Source: Paraspadella gotoi | Lineage: Eukaryota > Chaetognatha | Length of the DNA stretch: 64,000 nt | NCBI GenBank assembly: GCA_051294375.1 | Contig: CM119265.1 | Coordinates: forward strand, 7,822,629-7,886,628 | Direction of reading: 5' to 3' | Part shown: positions 43,656 to 55,577 of the stretch, in pieces | Numbering within the stretch: position 1 is the stretch's first letter | How the letters are laid out: every line of letters begins with the position of its first letter | Program-made: the position numbers and the translations under genes | The notes under the pieces: generated by a model | What the model was told of the DNA's origin: nothing | Databases searched by the model: none | Seen by the model: only the letters and a program-made list of their open reading frames with translations

Positions 43656-44995
43656 TTGTCTATCCTCAAATTTGAACAGAGGGCAAATGACGAATAAAAA
43701 ACAATTTAAATCCAAAATATTCTCTTTATTTCTCTCCCGAAAACTATTCTCACCCACATTTTTTTTTCCTTCTTTTTTTTCTCATGCAAAATAAAAACCG
43801 TTCTTTTATTTATATTTTTTTCTTTTTTTTTCACTTTTCGCGCGGCCAATTTCTCTTTCATATGCAGAGGCCTTTAAAAAGTGTTCCCTTTTCTCATGTT
43901 TTCATTACGGCCTCCTTTTCATTTCCTTCTCGTCTCACACTCTCGCGCCCATTTTTTTTCAATCTCGCTTCCTTTATCCTTCTAGATTTTTGTTTGTTTG
44001 GTCGCTCTTCCGCGGATATGGAACCTCTTTACATGTCTTTATCTCTCGTACCTTTCTAGAATGACTNNNNNNNNNNNNNNNNNNNNNNNNNNNNNNNNNN
44101 NNNNNNNNNNNNNNNNNNNNNNNNNNNNNNNNNNNNNNNNNNNNNNNNNNNNNNNNNNNNNNNNNNNNNNNNNNNNNNNNNNNNNNNNNNNNNNNNNNNN
44201 NNNNNNNNNNNNNNNNNNNNNNNNNNNNNNNNNNNNNNNNNNNNNNNNNNNNNNNNNNNNNNNNNNNNNNNNNCCGCCTCATTTCGCAGAGGCCCTTTTC
44301 AATTCCCTGCCTCCTTGATCAGTCCCTCTGCTCTCATTCGTTGTCTTTAGACTTTTCGTTTCGCCCGAACTTTCTTTTCTTTTCTCTCTTTTCCTTTTGA
44401 CTCTTTGCCTTTGACTTTATTCTCCTTTATTTCTTCCTTTTAAACCCTATGTATCTTTCTACCGTCTCTAATTTATTTTCCTTTTATTTCTTCTTCTCAA
44501 TCTTCTTTTTTTTTCCTTCCTCCTTCCTAAACTACTTTTTTTTCTTTCCTCCACCTCTCTGCCACAAATCTTCCCCTATACTTTTTTCCATCTCCAGTAA
44601 TCCTCCTTTTTTACTTTCCTCTAGACTCAACAATTTTTTTATTCTTTACTTTCCTCCATTTCTCCTCGAGAAATGTTCCTCTTTTACTTTCCTCCATTTC
44701 TCTTCGAGAAATCTTCTTCCTTTCCTTTCCTCCATTTCTCCTCGATAAATTTTCTCCTTTCCTTTCCTCCATTTCTCCTCGATAAATTTTTCTTCTTTCC
44801 TTTCCTCCATTTCTCCTCGAGAAATTTTTATTCTTTCCTTTCCTCCATTTCTCCTGGAGAAATCTTCTTCCTTTCCTTTCCTCCACCTCCCCCGCCACCA
44901 ATCTTCCTTCTTCGCTTCCTCCATTCCCTTTATCTCCTCAGGTTTTCAAAGGTCGACCCTGTCGATATAATTTGTGACTTAATGGCGCCGAAAAA
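43656..44995 (-). repeat. Fold-back inverted copy of block A with internal deletion
   Basis: Reverse complement of 43407 down to about 41270. It lacks the AT-rich core (about 41770-42650 of copy 3; junction TTTTAAACCCTATG near 44440) and has a 207-N gap (44067-44273) where the GA microsatellite should be. The unpaired centre (43408-43655) is about 250 bases. Confidence 0.85.
44067..44273. other. Assembly gap, 207 N
   Basis: Position corresponds to the GA microsatellite at about 42920-43000 of copy 3. Confidence 1.
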
Positions 44996-45020
44996 CGATC
45001 CGCCTTTGAAAATCTTAATA

Positions 45021-45067
45021 AATCTGAACCGGATTTTTTTCTTCAATTTCACTCTCCCACCTCTCTC

Positions 45068-45120
<53 letters not shown>

Positions 45121-45146
45121 CTCTCTCTCTCTCGTCGGTTCAGATT
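45021..45146. repeat. Inverted repeat around a CT tract at the A/B border
   Basis: AATCTGAACCG (45021-45031) and its exact complement CGGTTCAGATT (45136-45146) flank a (CT)n tract. This lies exactly between the inverted A segment and block B copy 2. Confidence 0.7.
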
Positions 45147-46186
45147 CAAAAGTCAAACGGCGCAATATGGGGTAGACGAGAAAATGGCTCCCTTCTCTCT
45201 CCTTCTCTTCTGTTTCTCTATCTCTCCATCTCTGTTTTTTTGTTTTTTTTACGCCCTTGCCTGTACTTTTCTATTTTCTCTTTCTTGGCTTTCTTTCTAT
45301 AGCTCCCTTTCCATTCAGACTTCCTCTGCTTCTCCCCCCTCCCCCTCTCCATTATCTCCTCTACCCTCCCTCCCACTAAACCCCGCTCACGCCGCGCCAG
45401 CGCCCTCGAGCGGAAAACGCAAAAACGTGGCGATCGAAAGTCGGCGCCGGATTATTTCGTCACGTTTTTTTTTTGGTTAGATTCAATAATCCGTACCTCC
45501 TCCCCAGTCCCACCTTTCTTTCCTCGACTTCCCTTTTTTTTTCCACTTACAGTTTCTTGTTTCATTTTATAAATAGATGTATTAAAGTTTTTTTTTTGAC
45601 TTGTTTTCTTTGTAAATCGCTCCTCGAAATTGTACCATTTTTTTTTTTCCGTGAATTCCAAAATTATTCTCCTTCAAAAGCGGAAATTGGTCATTTCGAC
45701 ACTATTGACAAATTAAAATCTAATTCTTATCAACCTTCCCTGGCTTTGAGCAAATTAGTTAAATAGTTTATCAAGACGTTGTCAACTCCAGTATTGGGAA
45801 TTGGACAACGACGACGACGAGACGTAGGACTTAGGCTTAGACCTTACGAAGAGGACGCGCCGTGATTATTTCTCCGTAGATAGAAAAAAAAATAAGGATT
45901 TCCGTTTATGACGAATCAACTCGCATTATATTCGATGATGAGTTTGAAAACAATCAGGGCGAAAACTTATACGACTGACGACGACGACGACGAGAATCCA
46001 GCGTAGACGACGATGAGACGACGACGAAACGACGATGACGACGACGACGGAAAACGACGACGACGAAAACCTTGCGAGACGACGAAGATTTATTCAAGAT
46101 CGCGATAATAAATCTTGTTCTCTCATTTTTTTCATCTTTTAAGTACGAGGCAGACGATGAAAATCTCTTTCACTCTTCTCTTTCTC

Positions 46187-46254
<68 letters not shown>

Positions 46255-47195
46255 TCTCTCTCTCTCATCGACTCACAATGGAATAAAAAAAAGCCAAATT
46301 TTTATCATAATTTTTTTTCATCTTTTCGTCGCCGCATAGAAATTCCTTCATTTATTCGTTTCCGCCATTTGTGATTTAACGTCGCAATTTCGTGACGTCA
46401 TTTTTCGATTCGCGATTCGTTCACCATTTTATTTTTTTTTGGGGGGGGGGGCAAAGGTTTTCACCCCTTTCGCGTACCCTCCCCCCATTTCTCTGCCATC
46501 GTGACCTTTCACCCCGGCGGTCTTCGCGATAAATTTCACCCCCAGAGTCACAGCCTCGCTTCCGGAACTTTTTCACCGGCGCGGCCATTTGAACTCGACT
46601 ATCGACCGTCAGGTCGTCTTTAAGTTTTGTCGTTTTTGTTATTTTCGTTTTTTTCTTTCGTTTTTCTCCGTTGGTTTTCACTTCAAAAGGAAAACCTTTT
46701 CCAATTTTAATCTTCTATCATAAGTCTCTCCTATTTCTGTTTCATTTCCCTATTTTCTATTTATTTTCTTTTGTTATTTTGTCTTCCTTAAATCTTTAAT
46801 TTCTCTTTTCATATTCTTAATACAGCTTTACCTTCAATCTTTCTCCTTCCCCTTCGTATTCTTCACTTCACAGTGGGCTTGTCTCAATGTCTCAGCTGCG
46901 TCACAGACTCCAAATCGTCCACCTTCGACCTTCCAACCTTTCGCGAATCCCATCTGACCTTAGCCTCCGCCTCACATTTCCCTCTGTCGCGTCCTGGGTC
47001 CCCAATTAATTATTTCACTCCGTCCTCAACCTTTCCCCTCCTCAACCTCAGGTGAAATCTCACACTCTTCTTTTCACCCACCACGTTGCCCACTCGCCAC
47101 CCGCACACTACCAGCGCATCCACGCCTCAGTAGTAATTTTCTTTCTCTCGTCGATTTTTTCCCTTCTACTTTTCCGCATCCTCTCTCCTCTCTCT

Positions 47196-47268
<73 letters not shown>

Positions 47269-47997
47269 CAAAAATCTCGACGACCAAACATGACGACGAC
47301 GAAAACGACGACTAAAAAACGTCTTTATCGTCGTCGTCCTCCGTCGTTCTTTATCCTCGAGGATCTCGAGGGTCGTGAGTCTCGCGTTGACCCTCTGGTT
47401 CCGACCCCGGGTCATCGACCTCCGGGTCGAGTTGATCTGGGGTCGAACTCGGGTCACCTATTGGTGCACCCTTTTGGATCTCGCGTCGCCCATTTTCGGA
47501 GCCAAATTTCGAAAAAGAAAATTTTTGGGGCGACGATTATGTTTACTGTGGAGTTTAAACCTTTGGATTCTCATCATTGACTGAACTTTGAAATTCGTTT
47601 TTAAAATAAAAACGAAAATAAGTAGAAGATGAAGGAAATAAAAAAAGGATTTAAAAATATTTTTTATTATTTTAAATTTTAAATTTTAAATTGTGTAACT
47701 ATTAATATTGCAATTTTCATAGTATATTTACGTTTGTCCATCGATATAGAATCGTGCCGTTCTTAATTTTTTTAAAACAAAATCAACGTTGAATTTTTTA
47801 ATTTTCCAATTCACGTGTCATCGTCTCCTTTCGTGAGGCGTGGTCGACGTCTTTTGTGAATTGAGGTCAGTGAGGTGATGATCCTCGACGCGTCAACAAA
47901 CCTCCTGTCAGAGGTCGGGGATTTGGCCTCCTCTTCCTCCTCCTTCCCTCCTCCTCCTCTCAGTTCGATAAGCGTTAGAAATCGATCACCACCCACC
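45147..47997 (+). repeat. Block B, copy 2
   Basis: Direct copy of 10779-13944, shorter by net indels but with the internal CT tract resolved. It keeps the promoter-like island (about 46360-46590), the half-site cluster (about 47380-47460) and the exon. At about 47990 it runs straight into inverted block A. Confidence 0.85.
46874..47051 (+). pseudogene. Second copy of the 63-codon exon, frame-broken
   Basis: Same CACTTCACAG acceptor and CTCAG|GTGAAA donor as the exon at 12761-12949. The interior lacks a net 11 bases through scattered single-base deletions. It is either a decayed copy or the same exon read with errors. Confidence 0.5.
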
Positions 47998-48599
47998 CCC
48001 CTCGCTACCCCCTAACCCCACTATCTCGCCCACTCAAGCCCGATGGGCGCTTCAAAAATCGCCACCTTCAGTCCATTCACGCTCCCTCGGTGGCCCACTT
48101 GTGATCTCTTACCAGAAATAGGTGTTACCCCTCTGGGATTATTCTTCGCTGTGACACGCCAGCTTCTTTAACAAGCCCCGCCCCCCATCCTCTCCTCACC
48201 CAATAATAACCCCCGGCCTGTCCCCCCACCTTTTTGCACCTTCATATATTTCTCGACCCACTCTCCCCCCCCCCATCTCTTTTCTCTCTGAATCTTGGAG
48301 CGCCGATTTCGATTCAAAGACTCTGAGCTCGATTTCGAGCCTGACGTGATTCGCCAGTCGGTTTGACAGACGTTATCGTGACCGAGCGCCACGGAGACGC
48401 TTATTGGTTGCGCCAAGATCGCATCGGGCTCTTTTTCTCTCGTCAACCGACGGCGGATCCCATATTGCCAACGCCCCATGTCAGTGATTCCACCAGTTAA
48501 CGCGTCTACGATCGCAGTCAGTTCCTTTCCGGCCGCCAGCATTTCGCTGAAAAATATTAGGGTAAAGAGTGAAAAAAGGATCAGATGATTTCATAACCT

Positions 48600-48656
<57 letters not shown>

Positions 48657-49829
48657 TCTCTCTTCTCTCTTCTTCTTTTTCACATAATTCTTCCATTCCT
48701 CGTTGTTTTCTTCAAAACATAACCTTCTTTCCCTAAACTATTGGCAGGTTTTGGATTTTTTTGGACCTGAACCCTAAAAGCGCGAAAAACATTAAGCAGC
48801 ATTTTTTTCACGCTGTGGACAGGATGTTTTGATCGGTCCCCGAAATGATTTGCACTTTTTCATGGCTCCGGAAATATTGGTTGGTAGAATTTGATTGCTT
48901 TCAAGCTTCCTTGTTTTTTTGGGGAATTGCAAATAAACATTCAATGAAAATTAATCTTGGCACATTATTCGGGTCCCCATAAAAAGATTTGTATTTATGA
49001 GCTCTGCACCCTGGAGACTCATTGATTTCCTTGGAAAGATTATTGAGACCCATTGCCCGTCAGTTTAATAGGAAGAGTCGATTCTCCAGGGACCCTCGTT
49101 TCCATGGTGACTGCGTCATTTTTTGTTCGCATCAACAGAAACGAACGAATCTCGGCGGCGGCGGCGGGGGCCGGCCTCCGGCGACGACTGCAGGCGACGG
49201 CTGCGGCGGCTGCGGCTGACGCGTATCGCTTCTTTTTTCTTCACTTCGGCAAATTTCCGTTTACTCAGTTTCTTCTCCCTTGATCTTCCTCATCTTCTGT
49301 ATTGTTTCGCGCGGAGATTCTTCCTTCACTTTTTCTCTTCCCTTTTTTTTCCTTTGCCCTCTTTCTCTTATTCCATTTTCTTTTACCTTTTTCGAGTCTC
49401 GGGAGATTGTTTATCCATTTTGTTTTCCTTTCTGTTGTCTATTAGATATTCCTTTACAAGATCCTTCATTCATTGCTTCAACATTGTCAAGGAGCAACGC
49501 TTTTCTTATTTCAAAACGAGGCCCGATAGTCTAAGTTTTTCTTACTCCCTTCATTTTCTCATTAACCTATCCTTCCTTTCCTTTTCCTTTTCCTTTCCTT
49601 TCTTCTGCTCCTTTCCTTTCCTTCCTCTACTTTCCTTCCTCTCCCGTTTCCTTCCCCTCATTTCACGCCCCCCAAAAAAATTTTGTGCCGGCAGGGAATG
49701 AAAAAATATCCTATATTTTGACAATTTTTTTTCTTTCTTTTTCTTTTCTTTTTTGAACCATAGAGAATGAAAATCTGGTGTGCACGAGCTCCTCATCTGG
49801 CCTCAACGAGGAATGATTTATTACGCTTT

Positions 49830-49899
<70 letters not shown>

Positions 49900-51764
49900 T
49901 CTCTCTCCTCTTCTCTCTCTTTTACTTCTCATCTCTCTCTCTCTTTCTTCTCTCTTTCTCTCTCTCTCTTTTCCGTGTCTATCCTCAATTTGAACAGAGG
50001 TGCCAAATGACGACATAAAAAACAATTTAAATACAAAAATATTCTCTTTATTATCTCTCCGAAAACTATTCTCACCCACATTTTATTTTTCTTCTTTTTC
50101 TTTTCATGCAAAATAAAATTATTATATTTTTATCCGGATCTTCATTCGAGGCCTTTAAGTGTCCTTATTTATTACCTCTTTTATTTCTTTCTATCTCGGC
50201 CCTTTTAATTCGCTTCCTATCATTGTGTTGTCCTTGCGGTTGGACACAGCTTCCGTACCTCTATGCTCCCTTCCTCCCTTCCTCTCTTCTCCTTCTCCCT
50301 TCCTCTTATCAAGCCTAAATGTTTTGCCCATTCCAGTTTCCATTTTCTCATTACTTCCCGTCAGCAATAAACGATTAACCCGCCTTTCGCAGAGTTAATC
50401 CGCTCCTGTGTCCCGCTCTTTCTGCTTAGACTGTTTCGTTACGCGCTCACTTTTCATTTCTTTCTCTCTTCCTCTTCACTTTGCCGCTTTTTCTCTTTAA
50501 TTTCTTCCTTTAATCCTTCGTGATAATTGTTCATGTTAATGGGCTCTATCCCCAGCGGATTATGAACTCTTGGTATAGTCTTATTTCTTACTTTGTCGGA
50601 TAAGAAATAGTCACTTCCAAAAATTACTCTTCTCTCTACTTCTCGAAAACAAATCTACCTACTTACTGAAAATTCTGTCTGCCCTCTAACTACTCTCTTT
50701 AACTCTCTCTCTACCTTTATTCATTAAATATTTTTACTACTTTTTTTTACTGTACAGCATAATAGTAAGCTGAAAGCTTTACAAGACTAATTATATTTAA
50801 TTACTTAAACAGCACCTAATTCTTTTCAGAACAACGTCAAATTCCATTTTTATTCATTTCTCCCTTAGTTACATTAACTCTTCAATTACCTATTTATGCC
50901 CCAATTAATTTAGCAAAAGAACAGAATCTTCTTCTTTTGAATTTATACCGCTATTTCAGCAGTTTTAGCCTTTCTCCAATTCAAACGCCTCCTTAAGAGT
51001 AAAATCAGGTCGATACCAAATTTTATTCATTCCGTTTTGCTTATAAATTTTTCGTATAAGCACTTGTAGTCTTCCCTTTGAAAATTTTTACTTGAAAGAT
51101 TTTTTCTCATTTCTATTAGCTCGCGTTTGACGATCTTGCCTTTACTACTTTCGCCAATGAAAAAATTAATTCAGACACTTAAGTTAGTCACTATTTTATA
51201 TTACCCTTCTGTCCCTTAACCCTAATGTATCTTTCTCCGTCTCTAATTTATTTCAATTTTATTTCTTCTTCTCAATCTTTCTTTTTTTCCTTCCTTCTTC
51301 CTAACTACTTTTTTTTCTTTTCTCCACTCTCATGCCACAATTTGCCTATCCATCTCAGTTAATCCTCCTTTTTTACTTTCCTCTAGACTCAACAATTTTT
51401 TATTCTTTACTATTTCCTCCATTTCTCCTCGAGAAATGTTCCTCTTTACTTATCCTCCATTTCTTCGAGAAATCTTTTTCCTTTCCTTCTCTCCATTTCT
51501 CTCCGATAAATTTCCCTTTCCTTCTCCATTTCTCCTCATAAATTTTTCTTCTTTTCCTTTTCCTCCATTTCTCTCGAGGAAATTTTTCTTCCTTCCCATT
51601 TCTCTGGGAAATTCTTCTTCCTTTCCTTCTCCACCCTCCCCGCCACCAATCTTCCATTCTTCGCTTTCCTCCATTCCCTTTATCTCCTCAGGTTTTCAAA
51701 GGTCGACCCTGTCGATATAATTGTGACCTTAATGGCGCCGAAAAAACGGGCGTGTCAACGCTCG

Positions 51765-51833
<69 letters not shown>

Positions 51834-52217
51834 TTCTCTCCTCTAACACGCTTCGTTCGCTCCTATCCAACGCTTGGGCAAGTTTCTCCCCGAGTCTTTT
51901 AAGCCTGGCCCCCCCCCTCTCCCCCCGCTCCCTCCGCTTTTCTCAATCTTTTGTTCCTCTCGTCTACTTGTGGATTTTCCCACGCAGTGGAATAGGATGT
52001 TCACTTGTCTTTTACACTCTATTCTTTCAACTTACCTTTTTTTATCAGGAGTCATTTCTCTCCCTTTTCTGCTTCCCGGGCCGCGGATTACCTTACCCAG
52101 TCCGCCCCCTTTTTAACGATGAATATTTTTTTTCTTCTTTTTTTTTCCAAAAAAGAGGAGGATTCCTCAAATTTTCCCCTATTTTTTTCGGTCTTTTTCT
52201 TTTTTTTTTTTTTTTTT

Positions 52218-52229
52218 GCTAAAAGTTTG
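52218..52229. repeat. Target-site duplication, left
   Basis: GCTAAAAGTTTG here matches GCTCTAAAGTTTG at 54204-54216. The other A copies have only one such word, at 18808-18818, 30906-30916 and 40779-40788 (opposite strand). Confidence 0.65.
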
Positions 52230-52270
52230 TTGATTAAAACTTTCTTCGTTGTGTTTTAGGTAATTGAAAA

Positions 52271-52800
52271 TGAAGACAAGTCCTTGTTACAGCAGATCGA
52301 TTTATTTAAATGTAACAGACAGTTTCGGTTTTCATTTCAAGCCTTTCATCAGTGCTTTAGACAATTACAGTTTTTTATGGTTTTCAAATAAATTAACTTT
52401 GGAAGATAAGAGAGAGACGACGCGGACGAGAAGAGAGAAATAGGAGAGAGAGAATGAATGCGTCCAACAAAGTATGGAGGACCAGGACAAGTGTCGTGAA
52501 AGTGTAGGAGGACAGGGTTTAAGTTAGTAGAGAGAGAGAGAGGAGACTGGTTGAGGGAAAAGAAGATTAAATTTACCGTGATGAGGGAGGGAGACGAGAA
52601 GCAGGTCGTTAAATTTGTGAGATAATTAGAAAATGTTACACACAATGATAAGTTGTATAAATGACAGTTAAACCAGATAAATATAAATTAATTCAGATTA
52701 AATTAATTTGAATAAAGGAGGAGTTTAGATGAAATTGAAATAAATGATGTTGAGTAGGTAAGTGAGAAGTATAGAGAAAATAAGAAAAAGAAAAGCTTCA
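52271..52800 (+). repeat. Left inverted terminal repeat of the element
   Basis: Begins TGAAGACAAGTCCTTGTTAC. The complement of the right end begins TGAAGACAAAAGTCTTGTTAC, and similarity continues to about 52800, with shared blocks such as GTTTAGATGAAAT and GATGTTGAG. The arms are moderately diverged, so the element is not recent or the arms were unequal at insertion. Confidence 0.75.
52322..52352 (-). ncRNA. Hammerhead-ribozyme-like core in the left terminal repeat
   Basis: On the minus strand the sequence reads CTGATGA, an 18-19-base segment that can form an imperfect stem (GG-UU against AA-CC), then GAAAC. These are the two conserved core strands of a hammerhead. Stems I and III and the cleavage triplet were not established. 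The equivalent place in the right arm (54120-54137, + strand) reads CTAATGA ... GAAC, a degenerate version. Confidence 0.35.
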
Positions 52801-52853
52801 AAAAATGACATTTGGTTTGACCGAAAAGACAATCCACAGACCGAAAAACCTCA

Positions 52854-52990
52854 GGAGCGATCATGGGCGGCCTGTGCAGGGCGGGGAACCAAGCCTGCAA
52901 GCAGACATACGTGGGTGAGGCACAGTGAAGTCTCTGACAGATCGGTTCCAAAACAACACCACAAAACCTTACCGTGGACCTCACGTGGCA
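52854..52990 (+). pseudogene. GIY-YIG endonuclease remnant of the Penelope-like element
   Basis: From 52863 one frame reads MGGLCRAGNQACKQTYVGEA; a TGA follows at 52926. Shifting by one base at 52928 restores KSLTDRFQNNTTKPY. Together these match the pattern Cys-x(n)-Cys-Lys-x-x-Tyr-Val-Gly-Glu, then SL-x-x-RF, which characterises the GIY-YIG domain of Penelope-like elements. The Tyr-Val-Gly triplet and the Arg of the DRF helix are the recognisable motif residues. The frame is broken, the upstream GIY strand is not clear and no reverse transcriptase frame precedes it, so it cannot encode a working enzyme. Confidence 0.5.
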
Positions 52991-53196
52991 CTTCCTGTCG
53001 CCTAGTAAGCAGATCATTCGGCAAATAATTGCATCTGTTTCAGAGAAAATGAAATGTCTTGTGCATTCCAGACCCAAACTGGTTCTAAGATGTATTAGAG
53101 AGGCGATTTAATCAAGCCTTCGAGCCGTCTCTGACAACCGTTATGATCGAGACGATTGACCTCCTCACTAGCTCATGATTCGCTTTATATAAAAGT

Positions 53197-53221
53197 GTGG
53201 TGGAGCGCCCTTCTCCACCAC
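53197..53221. repeat. Perfect 9-bp hairpin inside the element
   Basis: GTGGTGGAG, a 7-base loop, then CTCCACCAC, preceded at 53184-53193 by a TATATAAAA-like box. It lies in the unique middle of the element and may be a structural RNA motif or a chance palindrome. Confidence 0.5.
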
Positions 53222-53636
53222 AAGCGCACGATGACTCTCCTGTCCCCACTCAACGGCCAGTGCGGAGACCTCCCGATACGCCAAGGGATAGTCCGATGCC
53301 TCATCCCTCTCCTGCAACAACCCAGTCCGACTCTTGGATCGGGCGCGCCCCACCCAAAAAGAACGGTTACAGGAGGAGGAGGGGAGTCTGTAAGTCCCGT
53401 TGCAAAAAAACAGGCGAAAAGACACCACGCCCGCCTCGCCAAACAGCGGCGACGAGGCGGTCGGCAGGTTATTAGGCTGAGAGATATTCGAGTTGCTATT
53501 TTGCCTCTTTCCGCCGTGGTCTCTACGAACCCGTCCGATGTCCACTCCACCACAATAGCCTCTAGCCTATGACAAACCAATGACCTGACCACATCTCAGC
53601 AGTCCCCATTTGTTGACCCGGGGGGCCAGCTCATAT

Positions 53637-54190
53637 TTGACGCTTTTTCTTTTTACTTATTTTTCTTTATCTTTCACTTACCTATGCCCTCAACATCTTA
53701 TATTTCATTTCATCTAAACTTCATTCCTTATTTAATTAATTAGACTCCTGAATTTAATTTAAATATCTTTAGTTTGATTTACAGTCTTATTTATTAAATA
53801 TCATTGTTTGTACATTTTCTTAATGTAACTCTTCCTACCAAATTCGTTCAACCTCTGCTTCTTCTGTCTCTCTCTCACCTCAATGTACAACCACGCTCGA
53901 AATTCAGATTCTCTTTTTCCCTCACATTCTCCTCTCTCTTCTTTTCCTATAACTCTAAACCTGCTCTCACATCCCCTGTCCTGTCTCATAGTCTTTGTTG
54001 AGCCATTTCTTCTCTCTATTTTCTCTCTCTTCTCATCTCTCTTTCCTTCTTACTCCAAGTTCTACGATTTGGGAAAACTATGAAAACTGGAAATTGTTAC
54101 AAAGCATGCATCGATAGTGCTAATGAAGAGCCCGAACTTGTCTGTACATTAAAGAAAATCGATTATGTTGTAACAAGACTTTTGTCTTCA
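53637..54190 (-). repeat. Right inverted terminal repeat of the element
   Basis: Complement of 52271-52800 with indels; outer end CTTCA at 54186-54190. Its inner end lies near the GCTCATATTTGACGC sequence. Confidence 0.75.
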
Positions 54191-54256
54191 TATTTCAAAA
54201 TTCGCTCTAAAGTTTGAAAGCGAGGCTTTGCGAGGAAAATCGGCACGGCGAGCCCC

Positions 54257-54281
54257 NNNNNNNNNNNNNNNNNNNNNNNNN
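54257..54281. other. Scaffold gap, 25 N
   Basis: Falls just right of the element's target site, in a short GC-rich block A segment. Confidence 1.
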
Positions 54282-54837
54282 CACTTCGATGCGATTGAGA
54301 AAAAGGAAACTCGTTGCCAGGCAACGCCTCTAGGCACCACGCGGCGTCGACGCCCGCTGACGACGGACTTTAACGACATCTCCTGTCAAAAAAAAAAGGC
54401 GAGAGTTCAACCCGCCCGTCATCGCCTGCTGCTTACAAGATTCTTTTCATCTTCACAGTTTTAAAAAATTTTAATCACATTGAGCAGAGCTAATTAGTGT
54501 TTTCGAAGTTTGAACTCGAATTAAAATCGATCGAGAGTTGTGCTTATTTTCACCGGTTAGCAAAAGTCTTCTCTTGAATGCGAGACTTTTGGACACAATT
54601 ATCCTTGTCAACAATTTAGTATAACCGAAGGTAAGGTAAATATGTTAGATTCTAAAGCTTTAGTATCGACGTTTTCGTCGTCGCAATCGTCTTTGTTGTC
54701 GTCTTCTGCGTCGTCGTCGTCGTCGTCGTCGTCGTCATTGCAGTTAATCTTGTTTTTCTTGTTTTCGCTGAGGCAGGAACAGGTCGTCTCCCTCGAATAA
54801 TCACCAACTGATTAATTCACTCGATCACGCTCTCCCT

Positions 54838-54875
<38 letters not shown>

Positions 54876-54969
54876 AACACTCATCCAGTCACCTCCCCTC
54901 ATCCAAGCCGTTTCCCTTCCGTCCATTTCAAATCCCCGAGGTCCTTTTCCATTCTTCTTTTGAGAGAAG

Positions 54970-55124
54970 NNNNNNNNNNNNNNNNNNNNNNNNNNNNNNN
55001 NNNNNNNNNNNNNNNNNNNNNNNNNNNNNNNNNNNNNNNNNNNNNNNNNNNNNNNNNNNNNNNNNNNNNNNNNNNNNNNNNNNNNNNNNNNNNNNNNNNN
55101 NNNNNNNNNNNNNNNNNNNNNNNN
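54970..55124. other. Assembly gap, 155 N
   Basis: Corresponds to a CT microsatellite of block A. Confidence 1.
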
Positions 55125-55157
<33 letters not shown>

Positions 55158-55207
55158 TCTCTCCGCGCGAGCGCTATATTTCCCCGAATGGGCAGCAATT
55201 TTCTCGG

Positions 55208-55483
55208 ATGGTTATGTTGACGAGGAAATACGGTCTAAAGGATGCGATGACGGAGGCTGACGACGACGGTAACGTCACTGTCTTCGTCGCTTCAATCATC
55301 AGTGTCATCATTGTCATCGACTTCGAAGCTTTCTTAGATGTCATTGATTTAGCTTTATTTTTCGTCGTCATTTTATTCCAACGCGGCGTCGCTAGGCATC
55401 CGAGTGACAAACGAGCGAGAAAAAAAAATCTCGACAAAAGAGCATCGAAGGCAAGAGTAGAGAATACGGGGCGTTATGGTTGA
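55208..55483 (+). CDS. Doubtful small membrane-protein frame (91 codons)
   Basis: In the inverted A copy an open frame starts MVMLTRKYGLKDAMTEADDD, has two hydrophobic stretches (about residues 23-37 and 44-55, separated by Asp/Glu) and a Lys/Arg-rich tail. In A copies 1-3 the same DNA (for example 17680-17960, minus) has frame-breaking indels at differing places. It also overlaps an RFX-like GTCGCTAGGCATC word, so promoter DNA is an equally good explanation. No family recognised. Confidence 0.2.
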   Translation: MVMLTRKYGLKDAMTEADDDGNVTVFVASIISVIIVIDFEAFLDVIDLALFFVVILFQRGVARHPSDKRARKKNLDKRASKARVENTGRYG

Positions 55484-55577
55484 CAATGTTCAATCTGAAC
55501 TTTGACTTTGTGAAATTATTAGTTATGATTATATTTAAAGCTTATGTTACTTTCGAAAAGATCTTACAGTTGAAGCG

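Larger units (their letters stand above)
52230..54203 (+). mobile_element. Degenerate Penelope-like retroelement, 1.97 kb
   Basis: An insertion in block A absent from the other copies. It is bounded by ~12-bp target duplications and has inverted terminal repeats of about 530 bases (52271-52800 and 53637-54190). The interior holds a GIY-YIG endonuclease remnant on +. Penelope-like elements are known for a C-terminal GIY-YIG endonuclease, LTR-like flanks that may be inverted, and hammerhead motifs in those flanks, so the combination fits. No reverse transcriptase was recognised and the length is well under that of a full element, so this is a truncated or internally deleted copy. About 40 bases (52230-52270) precede the left repeat and may be a fragment of a tandem unit. 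Confidence 0.6.

Noticed and set aside
48168-48542. 125-codon minus frame, and its relative at 23225-23575
   Set aside because: The two frames diverge through indels and the DNA is better explained as a promoter-like island; a start four bases after a possible splice site keeps an exon possible but unproven.
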